A DNA stretch of 33,836 nt from Fibrobacter sp. GTDB lineage: Bacteria; Fibrobacterota; Fibrobacteria; Fibrobacterales; Fibrobacteraceae. The stretch is from assembly GCA_024689485.1 (NCBI GenBank), contig JAILDK010000017.1:1-33836 (forward strand), written 5' to 3'. Position 1 is the stretch's first letter, and the number at the start of each line of letters is the position of its first letter. Position numbers and translations under genes: made by a program. Below the pieces are notes generated by a model. The model had not been told where the DNA came from, ran no database searches, and saw nothing but the letters and a program-made list of their open reading frames with translations. Below, piece after piece: positions 6,933-16,836 of this stretch.

Positions 6933-8413
6933 TGCGCGAGCAGCCCCAGAATGCGCATTTCAGAAATCGCGAAGTCGCTCGATTCGTTGACGATGTAAGC
7001 GTCGTCGAGGAACACTTGGATTTCGGTCGTTTCCATCGCCTTCATCGCCGGATATTGAACGCCCTTGATGTCTTCCAGCTGGATCGTTTGACGGAATCCT
7101 TCCTTGGTCAACAGCGAAAGGGTTTTCGGCTTGTTGAAAATGCGGAAGCGGTCGCCGAATTCATCGTCGATGGATTTTTGGAAGCCCGAGGCGAAACCGA
7201 TGTGCGTGATGATGGTCGGCTGGTCAAAGTCGAGAATGCAGATCGGGGCGCGGGAATTCGTCGGCATCGGAAGAAGCCAGGCCGATTTCAGATCCTTGTC
7301 CAAAAGATTCGACGGTTCGTAATCGTCATCGCCTTCCATGTCGCGTTCTTCGTAAGCGGCGCGAATTTCGACACCGGAAACTTCTTGCAGAGTCTTGGGC
7401 GGTTTGTATGTCAGCAAAAAGGCGAGAATCAAAAGGATCAAGAGCGGGAAGAGCGCAATCGCAAACAGCATCGCGTGCTTGTTCGTGAATTTGCAAACCT
7501 TGTCCGTCACTTGGTTTGAAATCAGCGGGCGGTTCTTGATGAGCTTGCGAATGCTCATGGTGTCGTGACCGTGATGTTCACCCGGGTGGAGCGGCGCAAA
7601 GACAATGTCCAAGGCGTCGAGGAATTCCTGCATGTCCTTGAAACGGTCCGCTACATTTTTCTTCAAGCATTTGAGAATCAGTTTCGCAAGACCCTTCGGC
7701 ATGTCGGGACGGAAGTTCTCCGGATTAGGAGGCTCCTCCTGTACATGCTTCATCGCAATTTCGATTGGCTTGGAACCGGTGAACGGCAAACGTCCGCAGG
7801 TCATTTCGAATAAAATAACACCCAGACTGTAAATATCGGATCCAATCGTGACATCATCGCCGTGGCACTGTTCCGGAGACATGTATTCCGGCGTTCCCAT
7901 GGTCATACCGGTCAAAGTCAAACGTTCCGCCGACTGAATGTGCGAAATGCCAAAGTCCATCAGGTAAACACGGTTGTCGTGCGTGATCATGATGTTCGAA
8001 GGCTTCACGTCACGGTGGACAATCGATTTGCTGTGCGCATAAAGAAGACCGCGGGCGACCTGCTTGGTGATGATCTCAATCGCGTCAAAATCCAGACGGC
8101 GACGGTGTTCCAGCACTTCCGAAAGGGTACTGCCTTTCACGTAGGTCATCGCAATGAATAGCTGATTGCCTTGCTTTCCAAAATCGAACACCTGAACCAG
8201 GTTCTGGTGGTCCAGTTCCTTCATCGCTTGCGCTTCCATATAGAAGCGTTCGATGGATTCCTTATCCGAAGAAGCGTCGAGTACCTTGAGAGCGACTTCT
8301 CGTTTCAGGTTCTTTTGCATGGCTTTGTAAACATAGCCCATGCCCCCTTTTCCGAGGACTCCCAAAAGTTCATAGTTTTCGTTGAACGGTCTTGGAAATT
8401 TTTCTACGGTCAT
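6929..8413 (-). CDS. Transmembrane Ser/Thr protein kinase (PknB type) with an outside discoidin-like domain
   Basis: A 494-residue membrane kinase. The cytoplasmic kinase domain (about 14-272) has the glycine loop GKGGMG (21-26), Lys43, Glu60, HRD (133-135), DFG (153-155) and an APE-like PEYMSPE, so it should be active. A single membrane helix lies at about 314-336. The outside part (340-494) looks like a discoidin or galactose-binding beta-sandwich, with a NLLDKDLKSAW start, an ILDF strand and a closing EMRILG strand, and may sense a ligand. The ATG at 8413 overlaps the upstream ABC stop (ATGA) and sits just before the kinase homology; the longer frame upstream lies inside the ABC gene. The neighbouring protein has a phosphothreonine-binding FHA domain, a likely substrate or partner. 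Confidence 0.93.
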   Translation of the reverse strand: MTVEKFPRPFNENYELLGVLGKGGMGYVYKAMQKNLKREVALKVLDASSDKESIERFYMEAQAMKELDHQNLVQVFDFGKQGNQLFIAMTYVKGSTLSEVLEHRRRLDFDAIEIITKQVARGLLYAHSKSIVHRDVKPSNIMITHDNRVYLMDFGISHIQSAERLTLTGMTMGTPEYMSPEQCHGDDVTIGSDIYSLGVILFEMTCGRLPFTGSKPIEIAMKHVQEEPPNPENFRPDMPKGLAKLILKCLKKNVADRFKDMQEFLDALDIVFAPLHPGEHHGHDTMSIRKLIKNRPLISNQVTDKVCKFTNKHAMLFAIALFPLLILLILAFLLTYKPPKTLQEVSGVEIRAAYEERDMEGDDDYEPSNLLDKDLKSAWLLPMPTNSRAPICILDFDQPTIITHIGFASGFQKSIDDEFGDRFRIFNKPKTLSLLTKEGFRQTIQLEDIKGVQYPAMKAMETTEIQVFLDDAYIVNESSDFAISEMRILGLLAQ

Positions 8414-10491
8414 TTTGCTTTCTTCATGGTTTCTAAAGCGAATATTGCCACAATATAAATTATGAATGCAATGCCGAGAGGAATGCACCAATCCAAGAGG
8501 GCGGGCTTAAGCCCTGTAAAAACGTCCTGCAGGGCGGATTGGTTGTAGCTCGTCCAGATTGCATTCGAAAGAACCTGTGCAAAGGATGTCGCCTGGTCCT
8601 TGGGAACTAGAGCGCCGGAAAGGGCAATCTGCGGAAGGATGATCAGCGGCAAAAAGGCATTGGCCTGCCCCGGGTTCCGTGCGAAGGTGCTCAGCAGAAG
8701 GCCTGCCGCGGAAGCAGGAAGTACCGTCATCAGAAGCGAAAGAAGAAGTTCCGGCGTTGGATAGATTCCGATATTTTCCGCAAAGAGCGCGTAGGCGATA
8801 AAGGTTTCGAGCAGGGCAAAGAATGCGGTGAAGATGAGCTTTGCGCTCATGACCGAAAGCGGGGAAGTTCCCTTGCGGAATTCGTCGAGAAGCAAAGCCT
8901 TTTCCTGAACGATTTCTCGCACAGAAAGCGAAAGCGCAAACCAGTTCGCACAAAGAACCAGCGCAAAGGCGGCGACCCAGAGCGAAGAGGTTTTGGAAAA
9001 AATCTGCGACAGCAAAAAACCAATGACGAGCGGCTGAAGTAAAAGGGAAAATGCCTTGCCGCGGTCTCGGAACCATTGCTTCCAAAGGAGCGTGAAGAAG
9101 TAGAAGAACATGTTCTTCCGCGGAACTTTGGGGAAAAAGCTTCGGGCAGGCTCCGGTTCTTCAATCGCGTTTCCGAGTCCCGATTCAATCCAATTGTCTG
9201 CGGTATGGTCGGAAAGCGTTTCGAGAATTCCTTCCGGGTCTTCAGCGTTAAAATAGCGGAAGGCGTCTTTCGGGGTGCCGTAGAAACCCATATTGCCTTG
9301 GTGAATCAGCAGGACTTCGTCAGAGACTTGCAGAGCTTCGTAGCTGTGGGTCGTGAGAATGACCGTGTGTCCTTTGGATGCCAAAATTTTAAGGTGGGCG
9401 CAAAGGCGTTTGGCGTTTAGCGGGTCGAGCCCTGAAAGCGGTTCGTCTAAAAGGATTAGACCGGGAGCGCCCATCAGCTGCGATGCGATGGCGACGCGTC
9501 GACGTTCACCACCCGAAAGGACGCTGATTCGGCTGTTTTCGAGCTTTTCAATGTGCAAAAGCTTTAAGAGTTCTCTTGCGCGGGCGTCGGTTTCTTCGAC
9601 GGAATAGTCCTTGGGAAGCGTGATGCGGGCCGCAAGTCTCAGCGTTTCTAAAACGGTCAGCGAATCGCGGAGTAAAGGTTCTTGCGGCAGATAGGCGATT
9701 TCACGTCGAACGTTACCTTGTTCGTAATCAATGCCGTCGAGGAGAATGCTCCCGCTTGCCTTGCGAACTTTACCAGCGAGCAGTTCAAGAAAGGTGCTTT
9801 TCCCTTGACCGCTCATGCCGATGATCGAAAGAATTTTCCCTGCTGCAAGGGAAAATCGAATGTCGTGCAAAATTTCCTTGCGGGAAAGTTTCACGGAAAT
9901 GTCTTTGACGATCAGTGAAAATCCGACGTCTTTCTGGTGAACAAAAAGATTCCCGTCGCGGAATTCGAGCAGGCACCAGGGGAGCTTGAGAGTCTCATGA
10001 TTTTCCAGGTACTGCGTTTTCTGCAAACATTGATGGGTGAAGACGAGCTTTAAACGCTTGCCTTCGAGCTTTGCCTTGGCGAGAATTTTGGGGCAAGCGG
10101 GGTGCAGAATCGTTCCTGCATCGTCGTCGTTCGTGCCACGGCGCAGTAAAACGATCTTGTCTTCGGAAAGCGGAATTGCGGGAACGTCTTCGACGGAACG
10201 GACGTGCGAAAGGGAAAGTTCTCCCTGCTTCAAGGAAAATCGAATCTGCTGCAACCCGAGCAGAAAAACGTCGCCATGGAAAATCTCTTTCTCATCGATA
10301 TTTTTTCCGTCAAAGAGAGTTCCCGACGTCTGACTTAAATTGGTGAAAATCCAATGTCCATCGCGGTGTTCGATCTTTGCGTGATGCCTGGAAACGGAAG
10401 CGTCTTTCAGTTCAAAGTCAACATCTTTACCGCGCCCAATCAAGAAAGGCGCGTCCGCAGAAATCTTCTGAACGAAAAAAGTGGAAGCCAT
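8410..10491 (-). CDS. FHA-domain ABC exporter (ABCG-like half transporter)
   Basis: A 693-residue fused protein in three parts. Residues 1-90 form an FHA domain with the phosphopeptide-binding signature (GR 19-20, SRH 34-36, N51, G57-T58). A beta-rich linker of unknown fold follows (about 100-195). The ABC ATPase comes next, with Walker A GMSGQGKST (225-233), signature LSGGE (about 325-329), Walker B LILLDE (345-350) and the LTTHS switch. The C-terminal ~240 residues form an ABC-2 membrane domain with about six helices. This ATPase-before-membrane order is typical of ABCG/White exporters. The closest known analogue is mycobacterial Rv1747, an FHA-ABC protein regulated by the kinase PknF. Here the kinase gene overlaps the stop codon. 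The substrate is unknown. Confidence 0.92.
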   Translation of the reverse strand: MASTFFVQKISADAPFLIGRGKDVDFELKDASVSRHHAKIEHRDGHWIFTNLSQTSGTLFDGKNIDEKEIFHGDVFLLGLQQIRFSLKQGELSLSHVRSVEDVPAIPLSEDKIVLLRRGTNDDDAGTILHPACPKILAKAKLEGKRLKLVFTHQCLQKTQYLENHETLKLPWCLLEFRDGNLFVHQKDVGFSLIVKDISVKLSRKEILHDIRFSLAAGKILSIIGMSGQGKSTFLELLAGKVRKASGSILLDGIDYEQGNVRREIAYLPQEPLLRDSLTVLETLRLAARITLPKDYSVEETDARARELLKLLHIEKLENSRISVLSGGERRRVAIASQLMGAPGLILLDEPLSGLDPLNAKRLCAHLKILASKGHTVILTTHSYEALQVSDEVLLIHQGNMGFYGTPKDAFRYFNAEDPEGILETLSDHTADNWIESGLGNAIEEPEPARSFFPKVPRKNMFFYFFTLLWKQWFRDRGKAFSLLLQPLVIGFLLSQIFSKTSSLWVAAFALVLCANWFALSLSVREIVQEKALLLDEFRKGTSPLSVMSAKLIFTAFFALLETFIAYALFAENIGIYPTPELLLSLLMTVLPASAAGLLLSTFARNPGQANAFLPLIILPQIALSGALVPKDQATSFAQVLSNAIWTSYNQSALQDVFTGLKPALLDWCIPLGIAFIIYIVAIFALETMKKAK

Positions 10492-10502
10492 GGACTTTCG
10501 AA

Positions 10503-11702
10503 TTACTGGAGCGCGCGAATGCCTTTTTCAAAACGTTCTGCAGCGGCAGCGAGCGTGTCCATCGATGCGGCGTAAGAAAAACGCACATAGCCTTCACGGC
10601 CAAAGGCGCTGCCCGGCACAATCGCAAGCCCGACGGTTTCGAGCAGGTACGTGCAGAATTCAATCGAATCGGAAATCGTTTTGCCCGCCGGAGTCTTTTT
10701 GCCAAACAAGGCGCTGATGTCGGCGAACAGGTAGAAGGCTCCACCTGGAACGCGAAGGTTCACTCCCGGAATCGCGGAAACTTTTCCGTAAAGGAAATCG
10801 CGGCGCTTGCGGAATTCATCACGCATTTTGTACACGGTTTCTAACGGCATCTTCAAAGCTTCTTCGGCTGCGTACTGGGCGATGTTCGACGGATGATGCG
10901 TTGTCTGCCCCTGAGCCTTGGCGATGAGCTTTGCAATTTCTTTCGGAGCGGCGACGTAGCCCGTTCTCCAACCGGTCATGCAGTGCGACTTGGAAAGTCC
11001 GTTGATGACGAGCGTGCGTTCGTACATGCCTTCAAAGGAGGCGAGGCTCTTGAACTGGAAAGAATCGCTGTAAGAGAAGTGTTCGTAAATTTCGTCCGAT
11101 ACGGCGTACAGGTCGTTTTCCACGATGACCTTGGCGATGCTTGCAAGGACTTCTTCGGAATAGAGTGTTCCCGTCGGGTTCGTCGGGTTGTTCAAAATGA
11201 CGGCTTTGGTCTTCGGGGTAATGACCTGGGCCATTTCTTCGCCCGACATCTGGAAGTCGTTTTCCACCTTCGTGTGAACGATTACCGGGACGCCGCCGAG
11301 AAGCTTGACGAGTTCCGGATAAGTCACCCAATAGGGTTCAGGAATAATGACTTCATCGCCCGGGTTGATAATGGCGAGCAGGGAATTAAAAACGGCGTGC
11401 TTGGCGCCGCTTGTCATGATGATCTGTTCCGGAGCGTATTCAATGCCGTTCTGCTTACGGAGCTTTTCGCAAACCGCTTCGCGAACTTCGAGAATTCCCT
11501 GCGGAGCCGAGTAACGTGTTTTGCCTTCATCGATCGAAGCCTTGCCTGCGTTGCGCACTTCGAGCGGCGTGTCCCAATCCGGTTCTCCTGCGCCCAAGGA
11601 AACGATATCCTTTCCTTCGGCTTTCAACTTTTTAGCGAGAGTATCGACAGCTACGGTTAAAGAGGGGGCGATGTTCAGAATGCGTTCTGAAAGGTTTTTC
11701 AT
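10503..11702 (-). CDS. Pyridoxal-phosphate aminotransferase, class I (aspartate aminotransferase-like, I-beta type)
   Basis: A 399-residue cytoplasmic fold-type I enzyme that moves an amino group between an amino acid and a 2-oxo acid, most likely aspartate/2-oxoglutarate. The PLP Schiff-base lysine is Lys238 in NGLSKSHCMTGWRTGY. Asn175 (NPTNPTG), Asp203 and Tyr206 (SDEIY) hold the cofactor, and a C-terminal YVRFSYA provides the carboxylate-binding Arg. Length and motifs match the AatA-like subgroup. Related enzymes act on other amino acids, so substrate preference is not fixed by sequence alone. The start at 11702 overlaps the RND gene stop (ATGA); the FHA-ABC gene begins 11 bases after the stop. 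Confidence 0.92.
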   Translation of the reverse strand: MKNLSERILNIAPSLTVAVDTLAKKLKAEGKDIVSLGAGEPDWDTPLEVRNAGKASIDEGKTRYSAPQGILEVREAVCEKLRKQNGIEYAPEQIIMTSGAKHAVFNSLLAIINPGDEVIIPEPYWVTYPELVKLLGGVPVIVHTKVENDFQMSGEEMAQVITPKTKAVILNNPTNPTGTLYSEEVLASIAKVIVENDLYAVSDEIYEHFSYSDSFQFKSLASFEGMYERTLVINGLSKSHCMTGWRTGYVAAPKEIAKLIAKAQGQTTHHPSNIAQYAAEEALKMPLETVYKMRDEFRKRRDFLYGKVSAIPGVNLRVPGGAFYLFADISALFGKKTPAGKTISDSIEFCTYLLETVGLAIVPGSAFGREGYVRFSYAASMDTLAAAAERFEKGIRALQ

Positions 11703-14101
11703 CGATGTTTTCTCCTGCGAATCCGTCGACGATCGAGTGCGCCGGCGAGAAGCGGAAATACAAAGTTATGAGACAGCAACAGGCAAACCACACCGAGGAT
11801 AGAAATCATCCCGATGGAGTGGATTCCCGGATGGGAGGATAGAGAAAGACCGAACAGCACCACGATCGTCAAAAGCTCTGCAAAGAAACAGGTGACGCCA
11901 GTCGTGCGCAAAATGTAGTAGATGCTCCCGGTGGAACGTTCGTAATAGGCGTTCCATAGCTGAATGGCACCGTCGAGGCTCATCCCGATCAGAATGGGGA
12001 ACGCAAGACAGCTGTACGCGGTCAGCGGAATGTTCAAGAATCGCAAAAGTCCCAAAAGCCAGAAGAAGGCGATGATCGGGGACACGAGAGTGAAAACCGA
12101 GAAGTAGAATCTCTTGTAGAAGAGGAAAGTCAAAAGGAACACGCAGACGATGCCGAAAAGAATCGCCTTGTGGAAGTGCGGAAGGGTCATGTTCAAAACA
12201 GAAGCGCGGACAAGAGCTGTTCCCGCCATCGGATAATCGAACGGTTCCAGTTCTTTCGCAAGTCTGCGGCAGGCAAGTCCGTCATTGGAATTGAAGTTCG
12301 GGAAGATGAAAGCGTATTCGGTGGAACTGCCTGCATCCGCACCGAACATTTTACGCAAGTTCGTCGGAAGGTCCTTGAAAAGAATCGGAGCTGCTTTCCA
12401 ATCTTTGACAAGCTTTTCAATGCGTTCGGAATCACTCGGACTCAGGGCGCGAAGAACAGACGGATCCAGTTCGTTTTTGATTTCGGTCAAAAGCGAAAGT
12501 TTTTCCTGCTGGTTCGAAGGCAAAAGGTTTTGGTAAATCGCGACGGCACGAATGCCGGACTGCGGATTGGACTCTCTTTCGCGGTTGATGCGGTTGTAGA
12601 AGGTTCTCGCCGATTCGGAATTCGGCAAAATGACAACGATCGGATCGTAATTCAAATAATCCGTATCACGAAGAAGGGCGTCTGCTTTGGCCGTGTTCGG
12701 ATGGTAGTCGGAATGCGAAAAATCGTAATCAAACTTGGGGTAAAGTCCTCGGCTAGGCAAAATAATGCAAAGGAGAAGAACCGGGATGAGTGCCTTTTTG
12801 AATCCGACGAAGGGACGTTCCTTAAAGTCTTCGATGCGACCCTTGATTTTTCCAAATACGAGGAACGAACGGTATTTGCCGGTGAGTTCAATCAAAGCGG
12901 GGAAGACAAGGCTCGCCAGAGCCCAGTTTAGAATCGAACCGATCGCACCGAGAACACCGAGTTCCTGCATCCCTTCCAAAGGCACAAAAAGCAAACCGAG
13001 GAATGCCGCCGCAAAGGAAAATGTCGAAATCGCAATCGTCGGTCCAACACCCAGCAAGGCACTTTCAAGGCTCAATTCATAGCCGAGACCCTTGCGCTGC
13101 TCATCGGCAAACCGCGTCATCAAATGCACAATCTGGCGGCAAGAAATGCCCGGCAAAATCACCGCGAGGACAATTGAATACAGGTTGATTCTTCCAAAAA
13201 AGAGCCAAGCCGCCGCAAGAGTCCACAAAAAGACGAGCGCAATCGGAATAATCGAAAGGATAAAGACCGCGGGCTGCTTTGCAAAGCGGAACAAGAAGAA
13301 AAGCGCGAGGATGATGGCGAGCGCAATCCCCGTAAAGCGGGCTTCCGGCAAAATTCGCCAGCCTTCGCTTGCGGTCTGAAAGACTTTTCCCGTCATATAA
13401 AGTTCTGCTTTTTCACTTTCGGGTAAACTTTCGAAAGCCCCAGAAACGATGCGGGTCAGCTTACGGGATGCAGAAAGATCGGAAACGCGTGCCTTGGGAA
13501 AAACGCTTACGATGCGGACTGTTCCGTCTGCATTGGAATACATGTTTCGGAGCTTTGAAAAATATTTGTCTTCCAGTTCTGCAAGGGAAAGGGAATCGGT
13601 GATTTCCTTTGTCAGGGAATCGCGGACAACCTTCTGCAGGGAATCGTTAGAAAGCAGATCGATGTAAAAAGGACTGTTTTCAAACTTGTAACGGGACTGT
13701 AAACTCGAAATGCGATCTCGGATTTTTCGTAAATCTTCGGTTTTCGCGTAAAGAAGCTTGTGCTTTTCAAAAAAATCAACTTCGGATTTGTATTCGACGA
13801 AATTGACGTAACGGTTGTCTTCAAGCTCTTTCGCAAGCCCGTTGACGAGTCTCGAATTCAAAGCGCTGTCCTTGGAGGTGATGATTGCAACCAAGGATCC
13901 GAAACCGCCGAAGTTCTCCTCGACAATGGCATTCGTCTTTTTGACTTCCGAAGAATCCGGCAGCATATCGATCATGCGAAGTTCCCACTTGAGGTTTCGC
14001 ACGGGATAAATCGAAAGAAGCGTCACCGCAAGAGTGATGACGAGTACGATTTTCGGATGTTTGAGCGCGTTGCGCAGAATTCTTTGAAGTAAGGAAAACA
14101 T
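11699..14101 (-). CDS. RND/MMPL-family membrane exporter
   Basis: An 800-residue protein with the two-fold repeat of the RND superfamily. A first helix (about 17-35) and a large outside domain lead into a five-helix bundle (about 255-410). The second copy follows, with its helices near 660-790. Members of this MMPL-like class move lipids or other hydrophobic molecules, usually by proton coupling. The proton-relay Asp expected in helix 4 is Arg322 here (GISCRQIVHL), while the matching position in the second half keeps Asp710 (GMSLDGAIQL). The C-terminus is very basic. It is the first gene of the minus-strand run and overlaps the aminotransferase by four bases. No clear ribosome site or promoter was found for it. 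The substrate is unknown. Confidence 0.88.
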   Translation of the reverse strand: MFSLLQRILRNALKHPKIVLVITLAVTLLSIYPVRNLKWELRMIDMLPDSSEVKKTNAIVEENFGGFGSLVAIITSKDSALNSRLVNGLAKELEDNRYVNFVEYKSEVDFFEKHKLLYAKTEDLRKIRDRISSLQSRYKFENSPFYIDLLSNDSLQKVVRDSLTKEITDSLSLAELEDKYFSKLRNMYSNADGTVRIVSVFPKARVSDLSASRKLTRIVSGAFESLPESEKAELYMTGKVFQTASEGWRILPEARFTGIALAIILALFFLFRFAKQPAVFILSIIPIALVFLWTLAAAWLFFGRINLYSIVLAVILPGISCRQIVHLMTRFADEQRKGLGYELSLESALLGVGPTIAISTFSFAAAFLGLLFVPLEGMQELGVLGAIGSILNWALASLVFPALIELTGKYRSFLVFGKIKGRIEDFKERPFVGFKKALIPVLLLCIILPSRGLYPKFDYDFSHSDYHPNTAKADALLRDTDYLNYDPIVVILPNSESARTFYNRINRERESNPQSGIRAVAIYQNLLPSNQQEKLSLLTEIKNELDPSVLRALSPSDSERIEKLVKDWKAAPILFKDLPTNLRKMFGADAGSSTEYAFIFPNFNSNDGLACRRLAKELEPFDYPMAGTALVRASVLNMTLPHFHKAILFGIVCVFLLTFLFYKRFYFSVFTLVSPIIAFFWLLGLLRFLNIPLTAYSCLAFPILIGMSLDGAIQLWNAYYERSTGSIYYILRTTGVTCFFAELLTIVVLFGLSLSSHPGIHSIGMISILGVVCLLLSHNFVFPLLAGALDRRRIRRRKHR

Positions 14102-14112
14102 CGCTTTATAAT
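14084..14112 (+). promoter_or_regulatory. Near-consensus promoter for the Omp85-like gene
   Basis: TTGAAG (14084-14089) and a perfect TATAAT (14107-14112) are separated by 17 bases. The predicted start is near 14119. The -35 box lies inside the first codons of the divergent RND gene, so the two transcription units overlap at their 5' ends. Confidence 0.7.
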
Positions 14113-14134
14113 CTAAAAAATGTAAAAGAAGGCG

Positions 14135-15679
14135 ATGAATGGAAATCGTTGTTTGGAACGAATTATTAAATTATTCATCGAAATGAGAGTGAGCTTTGTG
14201 GGAATTCTATGGTTGCTTGCTCTTCCGTTGTGGGCGGAAGAGGCTTCGAAACCTGTGGAATCCCAGAACGATTACTCGATGGCGCATTATGACCCGAATG
14301 ATTCAACGGTTGTAGAAACGGAGGAAGAAGAACCTGCGGAAATGTCCGCGACGGATTATCTGCTTTGGCCTTTCTCTCATTTAATTCAGCCCGCATTGGA
14401 TCTTATGGTGTATCCGTTTGCCGCTCCGGTCAAATATGCGGCGGATAATCGGATTTTGGAAAAGGCCGAAAAATTGGCGGCGTTAGGCCCCAATCGCAAC
14501 ATCTATCTTTATCCGACGATGAATTTAAAGCCGGGTACGCGGACCCAGCTGGGTGTCGCTTACCGTCACCGCAATATGCTTCTTCAAAAGGACTATTTCG
14601 TGGCGAACGCGACACTTTTTGTCAATAGCGACATGAAGTTTTCGACCCGCTATACCAAACGAAACCTTTTTGGATCGGACTTTGTCATCGGCGGACGCTT
14701 GGATTGGGTCTTGGACCGCGATGCGGAAGTCGCTCTGCCGCGCTCCTTGACGGTCTTTGATACGGATGAAACCTTTATCTATACGGATTCCTCCTATTCC
14801 GCTCAGTTGCGCCTCGGGCATCCGCTCCCCTTGATTCCCAATATGGATTTCCAAATTGAAGGGGAGGCGGAACATCGCCTGTACGATCAGCCGGACGTCA
14901 AGGACACGGTTTTGACGGACCATCCGAAGTTCAATCCGCATACGCATGGCCTGTACCAGAATTTTTACCAGTTCCCGCTAAAATTCACGCTGACTTTTGA
15001 TAATACAGACGCTCCTTTTGTCCCGACCCGCGGTTCCCGTATTTCTGCTACATGGAGATATGTGAACGTGACCAAGTACCGTGGAGAAAATGTCACATCC
15101 AAGTCTAATTCTCTCGACCACGACTACCAGGCGTTTGATTTTGTCGCCCAGCATTATTTTTATTTGGGAAAGGACGATTCGAAGTATGGGCTTTCCTCGA
15201 AAGAGGCGCGCGAATTCCGCAAGTTCTACACGGACTTTTCTTGGGATGAAACCCTTCGTCTTTGGCGTCCGGAAAATATTCGGAACACCCTCCTAAACCG
15301 TCGCGTCCTCGCTCTTCAGTTCCGTATGCGGCAGATGTGGGAAATGGAAGAGGGCGGCGCCCCGTTCTCCGCTTTTTCGACGGCGGGGGGAACTTATCCG
15401 CTTCGCGGTTATACGCGAAGGTATGCGGACTATGCGATGAAGGGTATTTCGCTCGAGTACCGCTGGCCGATCGACCGACTGGTGGACGGCGTCCTTTTTG
15501 ACGAATACGTGGTCTATGGTCGAAACTGGTACTCGCTCGATGGCGACAAGCTTTTGAACTCCTGGGGCTTCGGTATTCGAGTGCGCAAGCCGGATATGTA
15601 TTTGTTCCGTATTCAGATCGGTTTCCACGGCTTTAACGGCTTTGCTCTCATCTGCACGATCGCGCCTGAATTCCAGTAA
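14135..15679 (+). CDS. Omp85/surface-antigen-like outer-membrane beta-barrel protein
   Basis: A secreted barrel protein of up to 514 residues. A signal peptide ends near LWAEEAS, followed by an acidic low-complexity stretch and a long series of alternating beta strands. The closing third has GGTYPLRGYTRRYADYA followed by strands, resembling the conserved LRGY loop region of Omp85/D15 barrels, and the last residue pattern (APEFQ) suits barrel insertion. No clear POTRA repeats are seen, so this is a reduced member rather than BamA itself. The start at 14135 has an AGAAGG only two bases before it. An ATG at 14183 would give a more standard signal peptide (MRVSFVGILWLLALPLWA) and may be the true start. 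Its own promoter lies just upstream. The transported or assembled partner is unknown. Confidence 0.8.
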   Translation: MNGNRCLERIIKLFIEMRVSFVGILWLLALPLWAEEASKPVESQNDYSMAHYDPNDSTVVETEEEEPAEMSATDYLLWPFSHLIQPALDLMVYPFAAPVKYAADNRILEKAEKLAALGPNRNIYLYPTMNLKPGTRTQLGVAYRHRNMLLQKDYFVANATLFVNSDMKFSTRYTKRNLFGSDFVIGGRLDWVLDRDAEVALPRSLTVFDTDETFIYTDSSYSAQLRLGHPLPLIPNMDFQIEGEAEHRLYDQPDVKDTVLTDHPKFNPHTHGLYQNFYQFPLKFTLTFDNTDAPFVPTRGSRISATWRYVNVTKYRGENVTSKSNSLDHDYQAFDFVAQHYFYLGKDDSKYGLSSKEAREFRKFYTDFSWDETLRLWRPENIRNTLLNRRVLALQFRMRQMWEMEEGGAPFSAFSTAGGTYPLRGYTRRYADYAMKGISLEYRWPIDRLVDGVLFDEYVVYGRNWYSLDGDKLLNSWGFGIRVRKPDMYLFRIQIGFHGFNGFALICTIAPEFQ

Positions 15680-15734
15680 AATCGGTTAAAATCCGTCCAT
15701 TTCGCTTTCCAATGCTCCGTTTTCACTTTTTTAG

Positions 15735-15763
15735 GTGAATTTTCAGCAAAAAATTGCTATCAT
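15735..15763 (+). promoter_or_regulatory. Weak candidate promoter for mdh
   Basis: The -10-like TATCAT (15758-15763) matches consensus at five of six positions. The element 17 bases upstream (GTGAAT) matches only three of six. The predicted start near 15770 would leave a 30-base leader. The strong codon bias of mdh implies high expression, so a better element may have been missed. Confidence 0.3.
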
Positions 15764-15785
15764 TGGGGCAACATTTTTGTCCTAA

Positions 15786-16742
<957 letters not shown>

Positions 16743-16757
16743 TCTTGGTTGATCTTG

Positions 16758-16795
16758 AAAAAAGCTCTTGGTTCATCACCAAGGGCTTTTTTTTT
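16758..16795 (+). terminator. Strong rho-independent terminator of mdh
   Basis: Arms at 16758-16771 and 16779-16792 pair over about 14 bases, with one T-G wobble and a seven-base loop. A run of nine T (16787-16795) forms the end of the stem and the tail. Confidence 0.92.
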
Positions 16796-16836
16796 GCAGA
16801 AATTTGTTAAATTCACAAGACCAACCAAGGAATTTT

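Noticed and set aside
15680-15740. A possible terminator after the Omp85-like gene (TTCAC/GTGAA arms near 15722-15740)
   Set aside because: The stem is only five A/T-rich pairs with a long T-rich loop, too weak to call.
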